Of a stretch of DNA of 64,000 bases, positions 10,991 through 24,010 are shown one piece after another. The stretch lies in the NCBI GenBank assembly GCA_035236585.1, contig CP141132.1:63585880-63649879 (forward strand). Direction: 5' to 3'. Every line of letters starts with the position of its first letter. The stretch's first letter is position 1. The DNA is from Warburgia ugandensis (Eukaryota; Streptophyta; Magnoliopsida; Canellales; Canellaceae). A program made the position numbers and the translations under genes. Below the pieces are notes generated by a model. It saw nothing but the letters and a program-made list of their open reading frames with translations. It did not search any database and was not told the origin of the DNA.

Positions 10991-12390
10991 CATTTGTAGA
11001 GTAGGAGTAGTTGTAAGTTGCATTTTTCTCTTTCTTTTGGCCATTAATAGATTAGTGCATCAATGCTGGAGTGCAGGTAATATCATTCTAACCCTTTCTC
11101 TTTCCTTACTTTTGCATTTGTCCATGCATTTTATTTTGAAACATTGGGGACAATGATTAATTTAAGTCTAGGGGTAGTTGTATTCAAATATTGATGTGTC
11201 CACAATTGTCTTAGTTATTTTTTAGTTTTTTCTTTTGAAAATCTTGAAAAAAAATAAAAAATTTTGATAAAAACTTATGCAAAGTTCATTTACAAGGATG
11301 AGAATTTGGATTTTTTGACTATTTAGTTTGAACTATAGCTAATTAATATATTTGTTTACAATTAGTCCACTATTTTATCCTTCTTCTAAAGTATTCCATA
11401 AAAAGTTAAACTTAGAATATTCACTGCACAAAATAGCTACAAATGTATATAGTTTAATATGAAGAGAAAATATAAAATACAAAAACATGTAAAGGATTAT
11501 TCTAATTATCTCTTAAGTTTATAGTTATGTTTATATACTAATTATCTCTTATGTTTATAGTTATGTTGTAATCATATGAGAACTAGAAAATGATAGAGGC
11601 CATCCTTAGTAAAATATTAAAGCTAAAGCCTTTAGCCTTCATCTGTTATTTTTCACTAGTTAACCCCTTGAGCCTTTTATAATAACCCTTTTTCTTTGTG
11701 AATTCATTGACCATTATCAATATTAAAATCATATAATACATTCATTACCCAGTTGTTTTGGAAATATGTAGAGATGGTTAGAGAAATGTGAATAATATGA
11801 GTTAAGAGATGAAGAACAAAAAGAATGAAAAGGAAAAAAAAAAAAAGAATTCAAAGAAGAGGCTATATTCAAAAGTCAAGGAAAAGAGAAAAATGAGAAA
11901 AGAAAAAGATAGCCAATGAAAAGGAAATGTTCATTCTTCTAAGAAAGAAAGTTGTGAGTACATCTTTAGAAGACCTTTATGTACCTTCTGAGAGCCTTTA
12001 TTTATCCTCATACCCATTCCTTTGATTGCCCTATAGTAAACCAATGTTGTGTCCTATTAGAAATCCTAACTTGATCTTAGGAGGAATATGACTTGGTTCT
12101 GGTTATGAGTGAGCATGGAATTTGGTAGAGTGTAACATTCATAATAGTTGATATCCTTTCTTGGACCATTATCATTGTTTCTAAGTTATCATTTTTTTGC
12201 ATGAAATATGTGAGAATTTTGGACTTGATGAACATTATTCTACTCATGTATTAATGAGAGATTTACACCTCTCTGAGTTTCAAAGTGTATCCTATGAGAT
12301 TTGAAGTCAAAGCATACATTTGGATGGCAATTTAGGTTATAAGTTCCTTGGAGACTGATAATTGTATACATAGTACCTATATCATACACA
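10991..12390 (+). other. Athila 3' non-coding tail
   Basis: Homologous, in the opposite orientation, to 24480-25960 and 31546-33088. Shared landmarks are the 'aaacattggggacaatg...aatttaagt...gggggtag' block at about 11150-11175, an A-rich run, and the 'tttggatggcaatttaggttataa' block near 12320. In Athila relatives such a tail lies between pol (or env) and the 3' LTR. It stops where LINE copy A begins. Confidence 0.6.
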
Positions 12391-12399
12391 CTGCATCAG

Positions 12400-13128
12400 A
12401 ACCCGAGTGTAGTGAAAAGTAAACATGGGTTCATGTCATGGGGGTTGAGAAGTGAGTGGGTAAATAGGCTATCTCAAGAGCATAAGATTCGTATTGCCAC
12501 ATGGTATATAGGGACACAAATATGTAAGAGTCTAGAGTTAGTAGATACTATGAAACATAGGAGAGTTAACATAGCTTGTATCTAGGAAACCAAGTGGAAA
12601 GGGGATAAAACTAGATAAATCGATGGGTATAAGCTTTGGTACATAGGAAAGGATAATAATACAAATGGCATAGGAATAGTGGTGGATAAATAATTAAAGG
12701 ATAAAGTTATAGGCGTTAAAAAAGCTAGTGATAGAATTATAATAATAAAACTTGTTCTGAGAGAGTAGATAATAAATATTATAAGTGCATATACACCACA
12801 AGTAGGTTTAGAAGATATAATCAACAAACAGTTTTGGGATGATATGGAGGGAGTCCTGCAAGAAATTCCCAACATAGAGGGAATATCTATAGGAGGGGAC
12901 TTAGATGACCATGTAGGAAAAGAAAAAGAAGGATATGGTAGGGCACATGGAGGGTCTAGTGTCAGAGAACAAAATGAGATGGGGAAAGCTATCCTTGATT
13001 TTTCTTTGACATATAACTTGGCCATTGCAAACACATTCTTTAAGAAGAGGGATGAATGCTTAATAACCTTTAAAAGTGGATTCCATAAAATCCAAATAGA
13101 TTTTTTGTTACTTAGGAATACCGAATGA
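12400..13128 (+). pseudogene. LINE endonuclease domain (APE-type)
   Basis: One frame with four stops reads as an apurinic-endonuclease-like domain (EEP fold), which nicks target DNA. Motifs in order: 'IRIATWYIGT', 'ACI*ETKWKG' (the metal-binding Glu), 'YKLWYIG', 'ISAYTPQ', 'ISIGGDLDDHVG' (family GGDFN, here Asn replaced), 'FKSGFHKIQIDFLLLR'. The last metal/active-site residues are degraded (QID where R-x-Q-ID is usual, and no terminal SDH). The open part runs 12844-13128. N-terminally the frame continues into the NPSVVKSKHGF repeat seen in copy B. Confidence 0.75.
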
Positions 13129-13559
13129 TCAATGTATAAGAATTGTAAGGTGAAACCCAGTGAGAGTTTAACCTCACAACATATGTTACGGTCAAGGATA
13201 TTTACATTGGAAAATAGAAGAATGGAAATGAACTTAATAGGTATCCAAAAACTAAGTGGTAGAGCTTAAACGTGAAGAAAATAACCTCACTTACAAATAA
13301 GTTGATGGTATAAGGAAACTGGAACAATAAAATAGAAGTAAACACCATGTGGATTAATATGGCTGAGTCCATTAAGAAAGTGGCAAAAGATGTCCTAGGA
13401 GTATCTAAAGGTAAAAGGTAATTAGTGAAGAAACTTGGTGGTTGAGTGAAATAGTGTAAAAAGTTATGAAAGAAAAATTGGTATGTTTTAAGGCATGGCA
13501 GAAGACTAGAAATCATGAAAACTATGAATAGTATAAGAATGCCAAAAAGGTTCTAAGAG

Positions 13560-15309
13560 AATAGTAAGGCTAAACTTAAGGCATTTGATGATCTCTATAA
13601 TAGATTAAGAACAAGAGAAGTTGATAAAGATGTGTTTAAACTTCCAAAAATAAGACAACAAAAGGGTAAGGACTTAGACCGCATTAAGTGCATTAGAAGT
13701 GATGATTGAAAGGTACTAGTGAAAGATGATGAGATCAAACAAAGGTGGAAAAGTTATTTTCAAAAATTGCCATAAGAATATAGGGATTGAAAGTTCTATA
13801 AACCTAAATACCATTGGACATTATAGATACGATCGTAAGATTAGAATACTTGAAGTGAAAGAGGCCTTGAAAAAGATGAAATTAGTAAAGGACCTGGGGC
13901 CCGATGGTATACCAATAAAGGTTTGGAAGCATATAAGAGATGCTGATGTAGTTTGGGGTACCAAGTTGTTTAACAAGATTATAAAATCAAAGAAGATGTC
14001 AGATGAATGGAGGAAGAGCTCTATTGTACCAATTTACAAGAATAAAGGAAACACAAAGTTGCACTAATTATTGGGGAATCAAACTTATAAGCCATGCTAT
14101 GAAAATTTTTGAAAGAGTGATTAAGAAGAAGCTATGGCATGAGACAAGTGTATCAAAGAACCAGTTTGGTTTCCTGCCTAGGAGGACAATCGTGGATGCT
14201 ATTTTCTTATTATGACAATTGATAGAGAAATATAGGGAGAGGAGGAAGGAGCCCCACATACTCTTTATTGACTTAGAGAAAGCTTATAATAGGGTCCCTA
14301 GAGAGTTAATATAGAGGGTGTTGAGTGAGGAAGAGGTTTCACGAGGTGTGTGTATATATATATATATATATACACATACACATACTTAATTAAAGATATG
14401 TATGATTACACCACTATCAGAGAGGCCAGTGATTTTCCTATCACTGTAGGATTGCACCAAGGATTAGCATTAAGCCCATACCTTTTCACATTGGTTATAG
14501 ACGAGTTAACAAAACATCTGCACGAGGAGATTCCATGGTACATGCTATTTTCAGATGATATATTTTTAATTGATGATACAAGGAAGGGTATAAACACAAA
14601 GCTAGAGTTATGGAGAGAAGCAATAGAACTTGAAGGATTTAAAATCAGGTGAACTAAGACAAAGTATGTAGAATGCAATTCTAGTAAGGAGAGGATCTGG
14701 AGTGGAGCACCAGTAAAGATTGATAACCAAGAAGTCGACCACTTCCAATATTTAGGATTGATGATTCATGAGAGTGGAGAGATTGAGGAGGAGCTTACCC
14801 AGAGAATCCAAGTAGGTTGGAAGAAATGGAGATGTGCATTTGGAGTATTGTGTGATCGGTGGGTGCCACTCAAACTACAAGTAAAATTCCATAAGATGGC
14901 TATATGGCCAGCCATGCTCTATGGAGCATAGTGTTGGGCAGTTAAAGGACATCACGTTCATAGGCTAATCATAGTAGAAATGAGGATGTTGAAATGGATG
15001 AGTGGCATGATAAGAAAGCATATGATTAAGAATCAAAACATTAGAGAAAACTTAGGGGTAGCACCAGTAGGTAACAAGATGAGGGAGATTAGATTTAGAT
15101 GGTTTAGACATGTCCAACAAAGATCGAAGACAACACCAATTAGAAGGAGTGAGGCAATGCGAGTAGAAGGTTCTAAAAGGGCAAGGGGAAGGCCCAAAAG
15201 AACGTGGATAGAAGTGGTGAGAAAAGATTTAAAAACTTTGGGAGTAAATGAAGCCATGGTACTTTATAGAGGGAAATGGAGGGACAAGATTTGTGTGTCT
15301 GACTCCTAA
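13560..15309 (+). pseudogene. LINE reverse transcriptase and C-terminal region
   Basis: RT starts with a linker near 13600 and continues 'GPDGIPIKVWKHI' (13895-13935), 'DEWRKSSIVPIYKNKG' (14000-14050), 'SKNQFGFLPRR' (14150-14185), 'HILFIDLEKAYNRVPREL' (14255-14310) and, after a (TA)n-bearing frameshift at 14347-14375, 'FPITVGLHQGLALSPYLF' and 'YMLFSDDIFLID' (active site, family FADD). The frame from 14350 to 15309 has two stops. The C-terminus has 'HRLIIVEMRMLKWMSG', 'RWFRHVQQR' and 'RARGRPKRTW', characteristic of plant RTE proteins. It would copy its own RNA at a nicked target. At least two frameshifts and several stops make it non-functional. Confidence 0.85.
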
Positions 15310-15345
15310 GTGGGATAAGGTCTTGATGGTGATGATGATGACATT

Positions 15346-15870
15346 GATAGAGATTAGTAGTAGTCAAAACTGCTGATTTCCACAGCTAAATACTTGAAAA
15401 TACTTGATGCACAAACATAAGTTGTTCATTGCCTCTTGTCTACCTCATTTGTATTTACATTTTATTTAGACAATGCAACTTGGAAATGCACTGGGTATTT
15501 CTATTCTAAGTTTGAATAATAAACATTGCACAAGCGTGCAACAATTTTGGTGATGTTAGATTGGAAAAAAGGCCCCAACTTATGGTACAAACATCATTCG
15601 ATTTAAAATGATCATTGGGAATCACTGTCAAAGTTAGACCTATCAAAAACCCCATGCACAACAGCAAAATTCTAATTCATGCACACCTGCATACATTTCA
15701 CCACCTTAAGATGCTTATGGATGAAGTTCAATTCCCATACCATGGAATCATACACAATAAAATCTTCGTAGAGAAAAAAGAAGACTGAGGCCCATGTGAA
15801 GACCTTTTACTTATTTTTTCTCTCCTACTACACTAAAGGAAAAAGATTAACCAATGATTGGATGCCTTAT
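15346..15870. other. Unassigned stretch between LINE A and an LTR
   Basis: About 525 bp, AT-rich, without recognisable motif. It may be the displaced continuation of the Athila tail. Confidence 0.3.
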
Positions 15871-18800
15871 TGTGACACCTTGGGTTTTACATAACAATAT
15901 AATACCAATTTTTTTAAAATGTTGAGATCCCTGTTTTCAAAACTTTGAATTTAAAAATGACTAAAAACAAAAACTCGAATAAAAAGTGTTCATTTCAAAA
16001 TCTCAGGAGTCTTACAACCATAAAATCACAGATTTAATGGTGAAATGATATTCTAATTTCTATTGAAAATCCGACAGAGTCTGCTTTGTATTTTGGACCA
16101 TCGCATATAACCCACGCGATACAACCATACTTGATAAGTACAAAAAGCATAAACACACCACATAGGAGACTCAGTCTCCATACACATCCATCTGGAGCAA
16201 TTAAAAATCTAAAAAAACCATAACCTCAATAGTATTTCCTAGGATTTGTCCATGCACAGTCATCACATCCAACATGGATACATTTATACATTCAATTCAC
16301 AATGTAACTCACACACTTATAGTTCATTAATAATAACTGAGGTGAGGTTCTAAACAAACCTTATCCATTTCTGAAATTTTCTCTACACATTGCTGAAGGC
16401 CGCCAATGCTCTTGCTACTCTGTCAAAATGTCAAACTTGCATCTTATCATAATGCCTCAGCAAGCTATGATTATGTAGGTGACCACATTTAATATCAAAT
16501 AAAGCACAAGTAGTGTGACATATAAAGATTAGGGTTTATGATAAAGCTCATGGATGTGAAACATTCATATAAGAAGCTGAATCATTAGATATCAAGAATG
16601 GAAAGATACTTGAATAATAAGAAGTTTGAATCAAATACAATAACTGACGAGGATATAATTTTGCACAGAAGATGTAGAAGTATCATAAGCTAAATACCAT
16701 GGCATGCATAATATGAATAATGCATGCTTATGAAACTAGTAGAGCTAAATATAGTCAAGTCCATCATATCAAAGCATGAATGCATGTCATGAATAACAAG
16801 GAGTGGAACCTAACCATGTACTTGGAGTGTGCCACAACACTCTCATATCTAATAATGAGTACTTGTACCAACCCCCTGAGTTCCTCACCTATAGCTTGCT
16901 CACTAGGTAGCTCGCCCAGCCCATAGGCACGCTTGAATCTAGCTGGCCACATAGGCTTCACCCTTCGGGTACATCATCACCCTATGAGTGCATCAAGATA
17001 TAATCACCTAGGTGTATCTGTAATTACATGTGCATACATAATAAGTGCATGGATTGCTATGTTACAGTGGCAGCCACTCTGGGATATCAACCATTGCCAC
17101 TCACCGTCGACATCAGAATGTGAGACTATAGTCTGCTGAGGCATGGGAGTTGGTTGGACGGTGTGTGTGGCCTACCCATGATTACCACAACTACGCACTG
17201 TTTTGCAATATATCAGGGGGTGTGTCTATCATCCATATACTCATAGGGCGGGTGTCTAACCCTATAACCCTCTTAGCATAGCATCCACCAAGCAAAAACA
17301 CCCGCCATAAATTAACAAAAATAAAAAATCAAGTATTGAAAATCCATGCATAAACATCTTGATAAAATCAAGTTGATAAAGTATTGCAATGTATTGACAA
17401 TCATGAATAGAACATGAAATTTCAAAAGATGATATATCTGTCGATAACACATGTGGCATGGTGGTCTCAAGGGAAGTCACGAGGTTAATACATAAATAAT
17501 GCATTGACCTATCAATATAAATGAAGTTGTTGGTATACAACCATGATTAATAACATCAAAGGAATACTAAATGTCATCACCTAACTTAGACAAAGAATCA
17601 TTTGTTTGTACCTCTCAAATTAGTCAGACTCCACATTGAATCAGTCTACTCTAGTTCCCCCACTTGGATACACATTACATCCAGGTCACACTTAGAATCC
17701 AATTTGTCTAAGTTGGTTTCTTAATTATAAAATAGTTATATCCTAATATATCATGTTTCAATACAATCCAATGGTTCTTAGCCATGTGATCTTAAAGTGG
17801 AGCCCGTCCTATTGAGCTAATAATTCAAATCACACTGAATCGGGCCTACTAATAACCATCTAGATCCTCTTTGTATTTATGTCATTATATATCATAGAAC
17901 TATCATGCTCAGATCATATCAATCTTAGGTAATTTATCATTTAATTAACCTATCGGGCACTGTTACATACAATTCATGCATAATCTTATCTAAATACTGC
18001 CAGAATAACCAAATCAAATGATTTGGATGGTAATCTTACCCTGTACAAGTCAATTTAAAGAACAATCCAGTTTCCTGCTTGGCTGAATCATTAATTGATG
18101 GCCTCAAATGTGCCCTATCTTAGATATCCACGCTAATCTAGTCACAATTCTCCACCTAATCACCCCAGATCAATTTAAACATTAGTAATTTTGACCAAAT
18201 TATCTGATTAAGTAATTTAAATAGTATGGATAATATAATTGGATCCAATTTCATACATGAATCCTTAGTTGATCTCAGCCATTGATTAAGATTGGCTAAA
18301 TCATCTAAAAATGCTTCAGATCTCAGATATCTAATATGGATCTGATCTACACATAATGATCACAACGGACTACTTAGATAAAAAAAATAACATCAGGTCA
18401 CAAATCAGACAATCTAAAATTTGATCGAAGTTTTAATCACAATCAATGGTTGGATCTTTCTTGATCAATGAATGGGAAGATGGAAATTGTTCCTTGCATT
18501 GCAAGGATTGCGAGGGTTACCTCAGATCTCTGAGATCCTTCTTGGCTTGACTAGAATAGAGGATCAAAGTTCAAAGGGTCAATAGGGTCTGCTGAGTCAA
18601 CTCAACTCTCCCAAAACAAGTTAGGAGTGAGTTGATTCGGTGAGTCGACTAGACCTAACTCCCTAGAACATGATAAATGGAAGTGAAGGAACTGGTGACC
18701 AGCGGTGGCTATGAGGATGTCACTGCCTGAGCCCGACCACAGGAGAGGGAGAGACAGAGGGGAATTGAGTCTTGAGATGTCATCCCACCCAACGTCCTCA

Positions 18801-19444
18801 CAGAGTTCATGATGAAAAAGACATGGGAAATGGGTGGCAGCTCGTGTGGTTGGCTTGTGCACGCTGGCGTGTCAGGCTTGTTGCACTAAGTGAAACATGA
18901 ACAACGGGGAGAAAGGAGAGGGAAGGGGTGGGATGCCAATGGGAGGAGATCGAATTGTTGGGGGGGGGGGGTGTGGTTGGTGCGGGGCGCCAGGGTTCTT
19001 GCCACATTGCTTAAGAACACCCAGCTAAAAAAGGGAAACATGTTTCTAGATCACTGGTGCAATGTCGGAAAAAGAGGGGAAGAGGATGAGGGATGGTGGC
19101 GGCCGCTGTTTAGTCGTTGCCTAAAAGCCCTCCTAAAGAGACCAGAGGGAGTGGAAAACGTCTGCCTGGGGAAGGGAACTTCGCATGCTAATGATTGAAG
19201 AGGGGAAAGTCACCGGTGGGGAAATGGGGAGATCATAAGAAGGGGGGAACGACACAGGTCGCTAGGGTTTTTCCTCCTTCGTCTAGTCCCATCACAAAAA
19301 AAAATAAAATTATTTAGTAAAACTTTTGGACTTTTTAGTTTCGATCTCCATTTTGTGCAAAATTAGTGTCGTTGAATTTGTATTGATACATACATTCCAA
19401 TTTTGAAAGTTCAAAGTTCAAAGTCCAAATTTTAAGTTCTTACA
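15871..19444 (-). repeat. Long solo-LTR-like block, Tekay-type, minus strand
   Basis: On the minus strand the block opens at 19444 with TGTAAGAACTTAAAATTTGG and closes at 15871 with 'aaaacccaaggtgtcaca', close to the closing phrase 'aaaactcgggtcgtcaca' of the LTR at 51437-54083. At 3.57 kb it is in the size range of Tekay/Del LTRs. The 18600-19260 part is GC-rich with open frames, as expected for an LTR leader region, not a gene. No primer site or polypurine tract flanks it, so a solo LTR is inferred. The flanking pentamers (cttat, gtagt) do not match, so either a boundary is rearranged or the ends are slightly off. Confidence 0.5.
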
Positions 19445-19860
19445 GTAGTCACTTCCATAGAATTAAATTGCTGATTTTATTTCCATTAAAAATATAATAT
19501 AATACACACACAAAAAGTCCCAAAATTGAGGGTCATTACATGTATTCATATAGGATATTAAAGTATAGTTGGTCCACATGAGTATATGAAGATATAAATA
19601 CTCAAAACCATTCATCACAGGGCAATCTAATCCAATGATGAAGAGAAAATGAAGTTTTAAGGAAGATCTAAATGGGATCCCATTCATCCAACCAAAGGTA
19701 AATATGATCTAAGGGATGGGATTGAAGCAAATAAGCACGGAAACCAAACCCTATCCACCTTTCTTTGTTAAAAAGACAACTCAAAACCCTAAAGAAAGGA
19801 AGATCTCACCCATCCATTCTCATCCAAGGGTCCATGCATCTTAGGGTTTCTAAATCAGTC

Positions 19861-19982
19861 ACACACACACGCGCGCGCACACACACACACACTTTCTAAT
19901 TTGATTGCACGCCCTCCTCCTTATGACTTTCTAAATATGAAAAATCCTAGATTCTCCCACCTACTTTGGGTTTCTAAATCAG

Positions 19983-20067
<85 letters not shown>
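19861..20067. repeat. Two (AC)n microsatellites
   Basis: 19861-19892 is an interrupted (AC)n/(GC)n tract and 19982-20067 a perfect run of about 43 AC units. Both follow the same phrase 'tttctaaatcagtcacac', so the interval duplicated together with the microsatellite. Confidence 0.95.
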
Positions 20068-20068
<1 letters not shown>

Positions 20069-20467
20069 CCTTGATTCTCCCATTTGTTTCACTTTCCTTT
20101 CTTACTTATTCCTTATATTTACCTTCTTTTTCCTTTCTCTTTACTTTCCACTTCGTATCATTTTCCCAATCCAGTTTTTTTATTTTGGAAATAGACATCT
20201 CCCCCTCTGATAGAAACCTTCCAATTTGATTCTAGTTCCTTCCCTTCACACCTAAGATACCTCCTTAGTCTCCCTTTCTATTTCTTTTCTTTCCCCATAC
20301 ATTCCCTTCATCGCTTAACCTTTCCTATTCCTTTCTCTTTTCCCTTCCATTTACATTAAACTTTCCCATCATTGAATTCAAAGCACATCATCTATCCCTT
20401 GATTCAAATTCAAGTTAAAAGGATTAATCTTCACCATTTAACTCTCTTAACTCCCATGCTAGAAATC

Positions 20468-20475
20468 TATAAATA
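20468..20475 (+). promoter_or_regulatory. TATA box of LTR-like repeat X
   Basis: TATAAATA followed by 'gaggtattttgc' is a good plant core promoter. The inverted copy has the degraded equivalent 'ggataaatagagag' at 22956-22970. Confidence 0.5.
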
Positions 20476-21480
20476 GAGGTATTTTGCATGACTTAAGGAT
20501 CCTTCAACTTTTCCTAGAGTTCACCCAAGCTCCCTTCAAGATTCCATGTTCAAATCCTTTGGAGATTAAGATAAGGTCTCAACCTATTCCAATTCCTTTT
20601 CTTACTTATTTTTCTTTTTCTTTTTCTTCCATCGTCTATCTCTTCCATTCACTTTCTTGTAGCATGCATTCACTAATATTTTTCTTGCTTAAATAACTTA
20701 TGCATCATCCATGTTCCATATTGCTGCTTGCATATTTCCATTTAGCTTTGTCTTAGTTTTGTACGTTAATTTCTAATCTTTACTTGCTTTGTAGTTCATG
20801 CTTAAGGTATTATTTATTTTCATCTAAGAGTCGAGTAGATGCATGATTATGTTTCTATCACATTGGAATAATTAAGCATGCATGTAGAGGTCTAATTTCA
20901 AATCATTCCATCAATTTTAGATGGCTTGACCTTTTTGGAATTATACACATGTTTCCTAAACATCATTCTTAGGTTGCATTTATTGTAGTTTAGAGACTTA
21001 AGCTTGTTTCCTCAAGTTGTCTTTTACTTTCTAGATTAAGTTGCTATCTAACTTTCCATTTATCATGTTTAGTTTCCATGTTATAAGCACTTTCTTATTT
21101 GAGAAGTAGGTAGTTTCTAATTTGGGTTTCCATGTTCAGAACTTAGATTCCTTGCTTTATAGTTTTAAAAACTTCTTATTTTTCATGGCATATATCTTAG
21201 GCTTATTTTAGGACAAATTTAGGTCCATTTTAGAAACTAGTTGTATGGAAGGTTCTTAGATTTAGCTCTTTCCTAGTTTAGAGTTAGCACTATCCTAATT
21301 TAGAAACCCGTGTTTGGGTTGCTAATTTTTCTTTGCATACATGCTAGGATTAGTTTAGAAACTTCATAAAAATTAGATTCTAATATTTAGATTAGTAATT
21401 TAGAAAGTTATGTATCATTTTAGTTTCATGCATCTTAGTCAATTAGTTGTAAGCATCACTTTCCATATATATAATCACAT

Positions 21481-21481
<1 letters not shown>

Positions 21482-21514
<33 letters not shown>
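21482..21514. repeat. (AC)n microsatellite
   Basis: About 16 AC units. The His/Thr-rich frame over it is an artefact. Confidence 0.95.
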
Positions 21515-21520
<6 letters not shown>

Positions 21521-21647
21521 TCCCCTAATCATGTTTGCGTGCATAGACCATTCCATGTTAGAGTTGCATTCATCTCACTTTCTATCATATCTCATTCTTA
21601 CTTTTCTTCACTCTCACACCTTCTTACCATGTTTCCAATTCATTCAC

Positions 21648-22450
21648 TATAACAACACCAATTTTTTAAATTTGCATTTTATAATGTGATTATTTTTGAA
21701 GCAAATGCAAAAATTGGATCTATGTGTTTTAAGATCTAGGGAATTGACTTTTTAAGGACACTTGATTGACCTCTAAAACCTTAATAATTTATTTGTACTT
21801 GGAAAAACAATTCTAATTATATAAAGAACACTAAAATTGGAGTTCAGATGGAGAAGTTATGACATTTTGAATATAGAGGGTATTTTAGTAAAAAAAAGAT
21901 ATTTACTTAAAGGGAGGGGCTGCTTTGATAACGGCATTCTCCCCTTTAAGATAAGTGGCTGTCACTTGGATGTTGACACCTACACGAACATAAAGGAAAA
22001 TGGGAAGAAAGGAAGGGAGAAGGAGGAATAAGAAGATGGGGAGAAGGAAGAAAGGAAGGAGAGAGGAAGAGAGAGTGAGAGAGAGGATGATTGCTAAAAA
22101 ATGGCCAGTGACATCGACGAGAAAGAGAAAGTAGAAGGAGAAGGTGCATGGTGGAAATGTTGGTTGGCAGGGAAAATGGTAGCTTAGATCAATGATCCAA
22201 GTCAACCAAGGCCCACTAGTTATTTCATCAATCTAGCCACATCTCCTAAGAAGATTAATGACTGAAGCTCATTAGACGTGTTGAACTCATTGAAGAAGGT
22301 GATGGCCTCAATTGATGATTTAAGTTAGTCATATTCTTCAGCAAGATGAGAGGAGCAAAAGCCCCAAGACCCCTTCTCACTCCCACAACATCTGGTCGAA
22401 AAATTGAAGAGTAAAGGTGACATATGTAGGCAATTTCACTGAAAAATAGA
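21648..22450 (+). repeat. Chromovirus LTR, second copy
   Basis: Homologous over its length to the LTR at 8571-9285, starting TATAACAACACC (TG changed to TA). Shared blocks run through 'ggatcta/ggatctg...ttttaagatc', 'ttacttaaaggga' and 'agcaagatgagaggagcaa'. No internal sequence adjoins it. It separates the two inverted copies of repeat X. The right end is uncertain. Confidence 0.55.
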
Positions 22451-22829
22451 AGGATAGATCGGGCAATCTGAATATTTCATCATGTTTCTCTCGATGTTAG
22501 TAACAAAAGCCCTTAAACAATTCATTGATAGGATAAGATTCAACTGAGATCAAGGGAGGACAACGACACACGACCAAGATCGAAGCATGTACACTAACCT
22601 AATAGAAGGGAAACATGGTAAAGCATCCACACTAACCTAGAATGAAGTAAAGTACTATGATTTACATGAACTACAAGCATGGAAAATTAAGGAATTGACA
22701 TGCAAAAATAAGGGAAACTATACTACAAACCATGTGTGTAACTACATGAATGATGCATGCAATTTATGGATTGATTCTAAGATGGAGTGCAAAGATTAAA
22801 TAACAACAATGAATGAGCTAACATGTATG

Positions 22830-24010
22830 CATGCAAGTGAAGGGAGATGGAAGAGAAAGAATGAAGTTGAACTTTGGTTGAAACTTTACATTCATCTTCG
22901 AGGAATTTGATCATTGAAGCCTAATGGGAGCTTGGGTGAGGTTGATCTTCCCCTCTCTATTTATCCTTTGATTTGGCAATGCATTAAAGGAAAAGTTTAA
23001 AGATGAAAACCCTATTTGTAACACCTTTATTAATAGATTTCTAACATCAGGGCTAAGGGAATTCATGGAGGTAGATCAAGCTATTTTAATTTGAGCCAAA
23101 CCAAGGGGTAGATGGGGGTGAGGGGTTGGAATTCAAATTGGAGCATGGGAGATAAGAATGGAAAGGAATAAAGTGTGAGAGGAAAGAAAAATAATCAAGG
23201 AAAATACATTGGGTGAAGGAAAAGAAAAAAATAGGTGGAGAATCAAGGAGATAACTTAAGAGTGAAGGAAAAGAGTCGAATCAAAATAGGAAAATGGCTA
23301 TTAGAGTGGGGGAGGGGAGGTGTGATTTTCAAAGTAGGAAAGTGAGGTGAAAGAAATGGGAGAAAATAAGAGGGAGAAATTAGGGAAAAGGGATGAAAAG
23401 ATAAGGAATAAGTGGAAAAGCAAATTGGCAGGAAAATAATGAAAGAAATGGTTAATTGGTGGAAAGTTTTAGGGTTTTTCACATTTAGAAAGTTCTAAGG
23501 AGGGTGGGGTGGAGTGCACATGGGTGTATGAGTGATTTAGAAACCTTAGGATGATATGAAGGTTGGATGAGAATGGATTGTTTAGATCTTCCTTTCCTTA
23601 GGGTTTTAGTTTGACTTTTCAACATAGAAAATTGGTTGGGTTTTAACCCTAGTAATACTTTATTCCTAACACTTAGATCATACATACCCTTACTTGAATG
23701 GATAGGATCCATTTGTAGTATGTAAACCATCTTCAAACTTCATGTGTTCTTCACCATGTCACCACCTTCGTGTGGTCCTATTTTTGTTTTTCTTATAAGA
23801 AACTTTCATTGGGTATGATTTTGATGTATATGAATTGCACTTCTTCCAAAAGATTCCCAAGGTGGTGACATGTGTGAAATTGTGCTTGAATTTGAAAATT
23901 CCCACCTTTTCACTCTCATTTGAGTTTGAATTGTACATAGGATTTTTAGCCGTTCTGACTTTAACAATGACACCAGTGATCCTTTTGAACATTCATGACT
24001 TAATTTATAT
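22830..24010 (-). repeat. LTR-like repeat X, minus-strand copy
   Basis: Inverted counterpart of 19660-20640. On the minus strand it runs 'gtatgatctaagtg', 'aaaaccctaaggaaaggaagatct', 'gtttctaaatcactcata', a long pyrimidine-rich tract, 'gatgttagaaatctatt' and 'cctcacccaagctcccatt'. It lacks the AC microsatellite of the plus copy. It lies downstream (minus strand) of the Athila tail at 24480-25960, so it could be that element's 3' LTR, but the opposite copy at 30160-31545 is not similar. Confidence 0.45.

Larger units (their letters stand above)
12391..15345 (+). mobile_element. RTE-clade LINE, copy A (5'-truncated)
   Basis: A non-LTR retrotransposon with endonuclease, RT and C-terminal region in order. 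The 3' end is 'gggataaggtcttgatggtgatgatgatgac', with the short GAT-rich tail typical of RTE elements rather than poly(A). The 5' end begins inside a 69-bp repeat that is complete in copy B (43801-44006), so copy A is 5'-truncated. It interrupts the Athila 3' tail. I saw no convincing target-site duplication. It carries the unoccupied equivalent (15151-15155) of the site where TRIM array 2 sits in copy B. Confidence 0.8.
19445..21647 (+). repeat. LTR-like repeat X, plus-strand copy
   Basis: From about 19660 to 20640 this matches the reverse complement of 22830-23760. Shared blocks include 'aaccctaa...aggaagatct...catccattctcatcc', 'gggtttctaaatca', 'ctcttaactcccatgctagaaatctat' and 'cacccaagctccc'. 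It has a TATA box and a long pyrimidine-rich stretch, as in an LTR promoter/leader. The part beyond 20640 continues as AT-rich sequence without motif. The element type is not identifiable. Confidence 0.45.

Noticed and set aside
18600-19200. GC-rich block with several open frames, candidate host exon
   Set aside because: Located inside a Tekay-type LTR leader. No splice pattern or known domain, and the frames on both strands are equally open.
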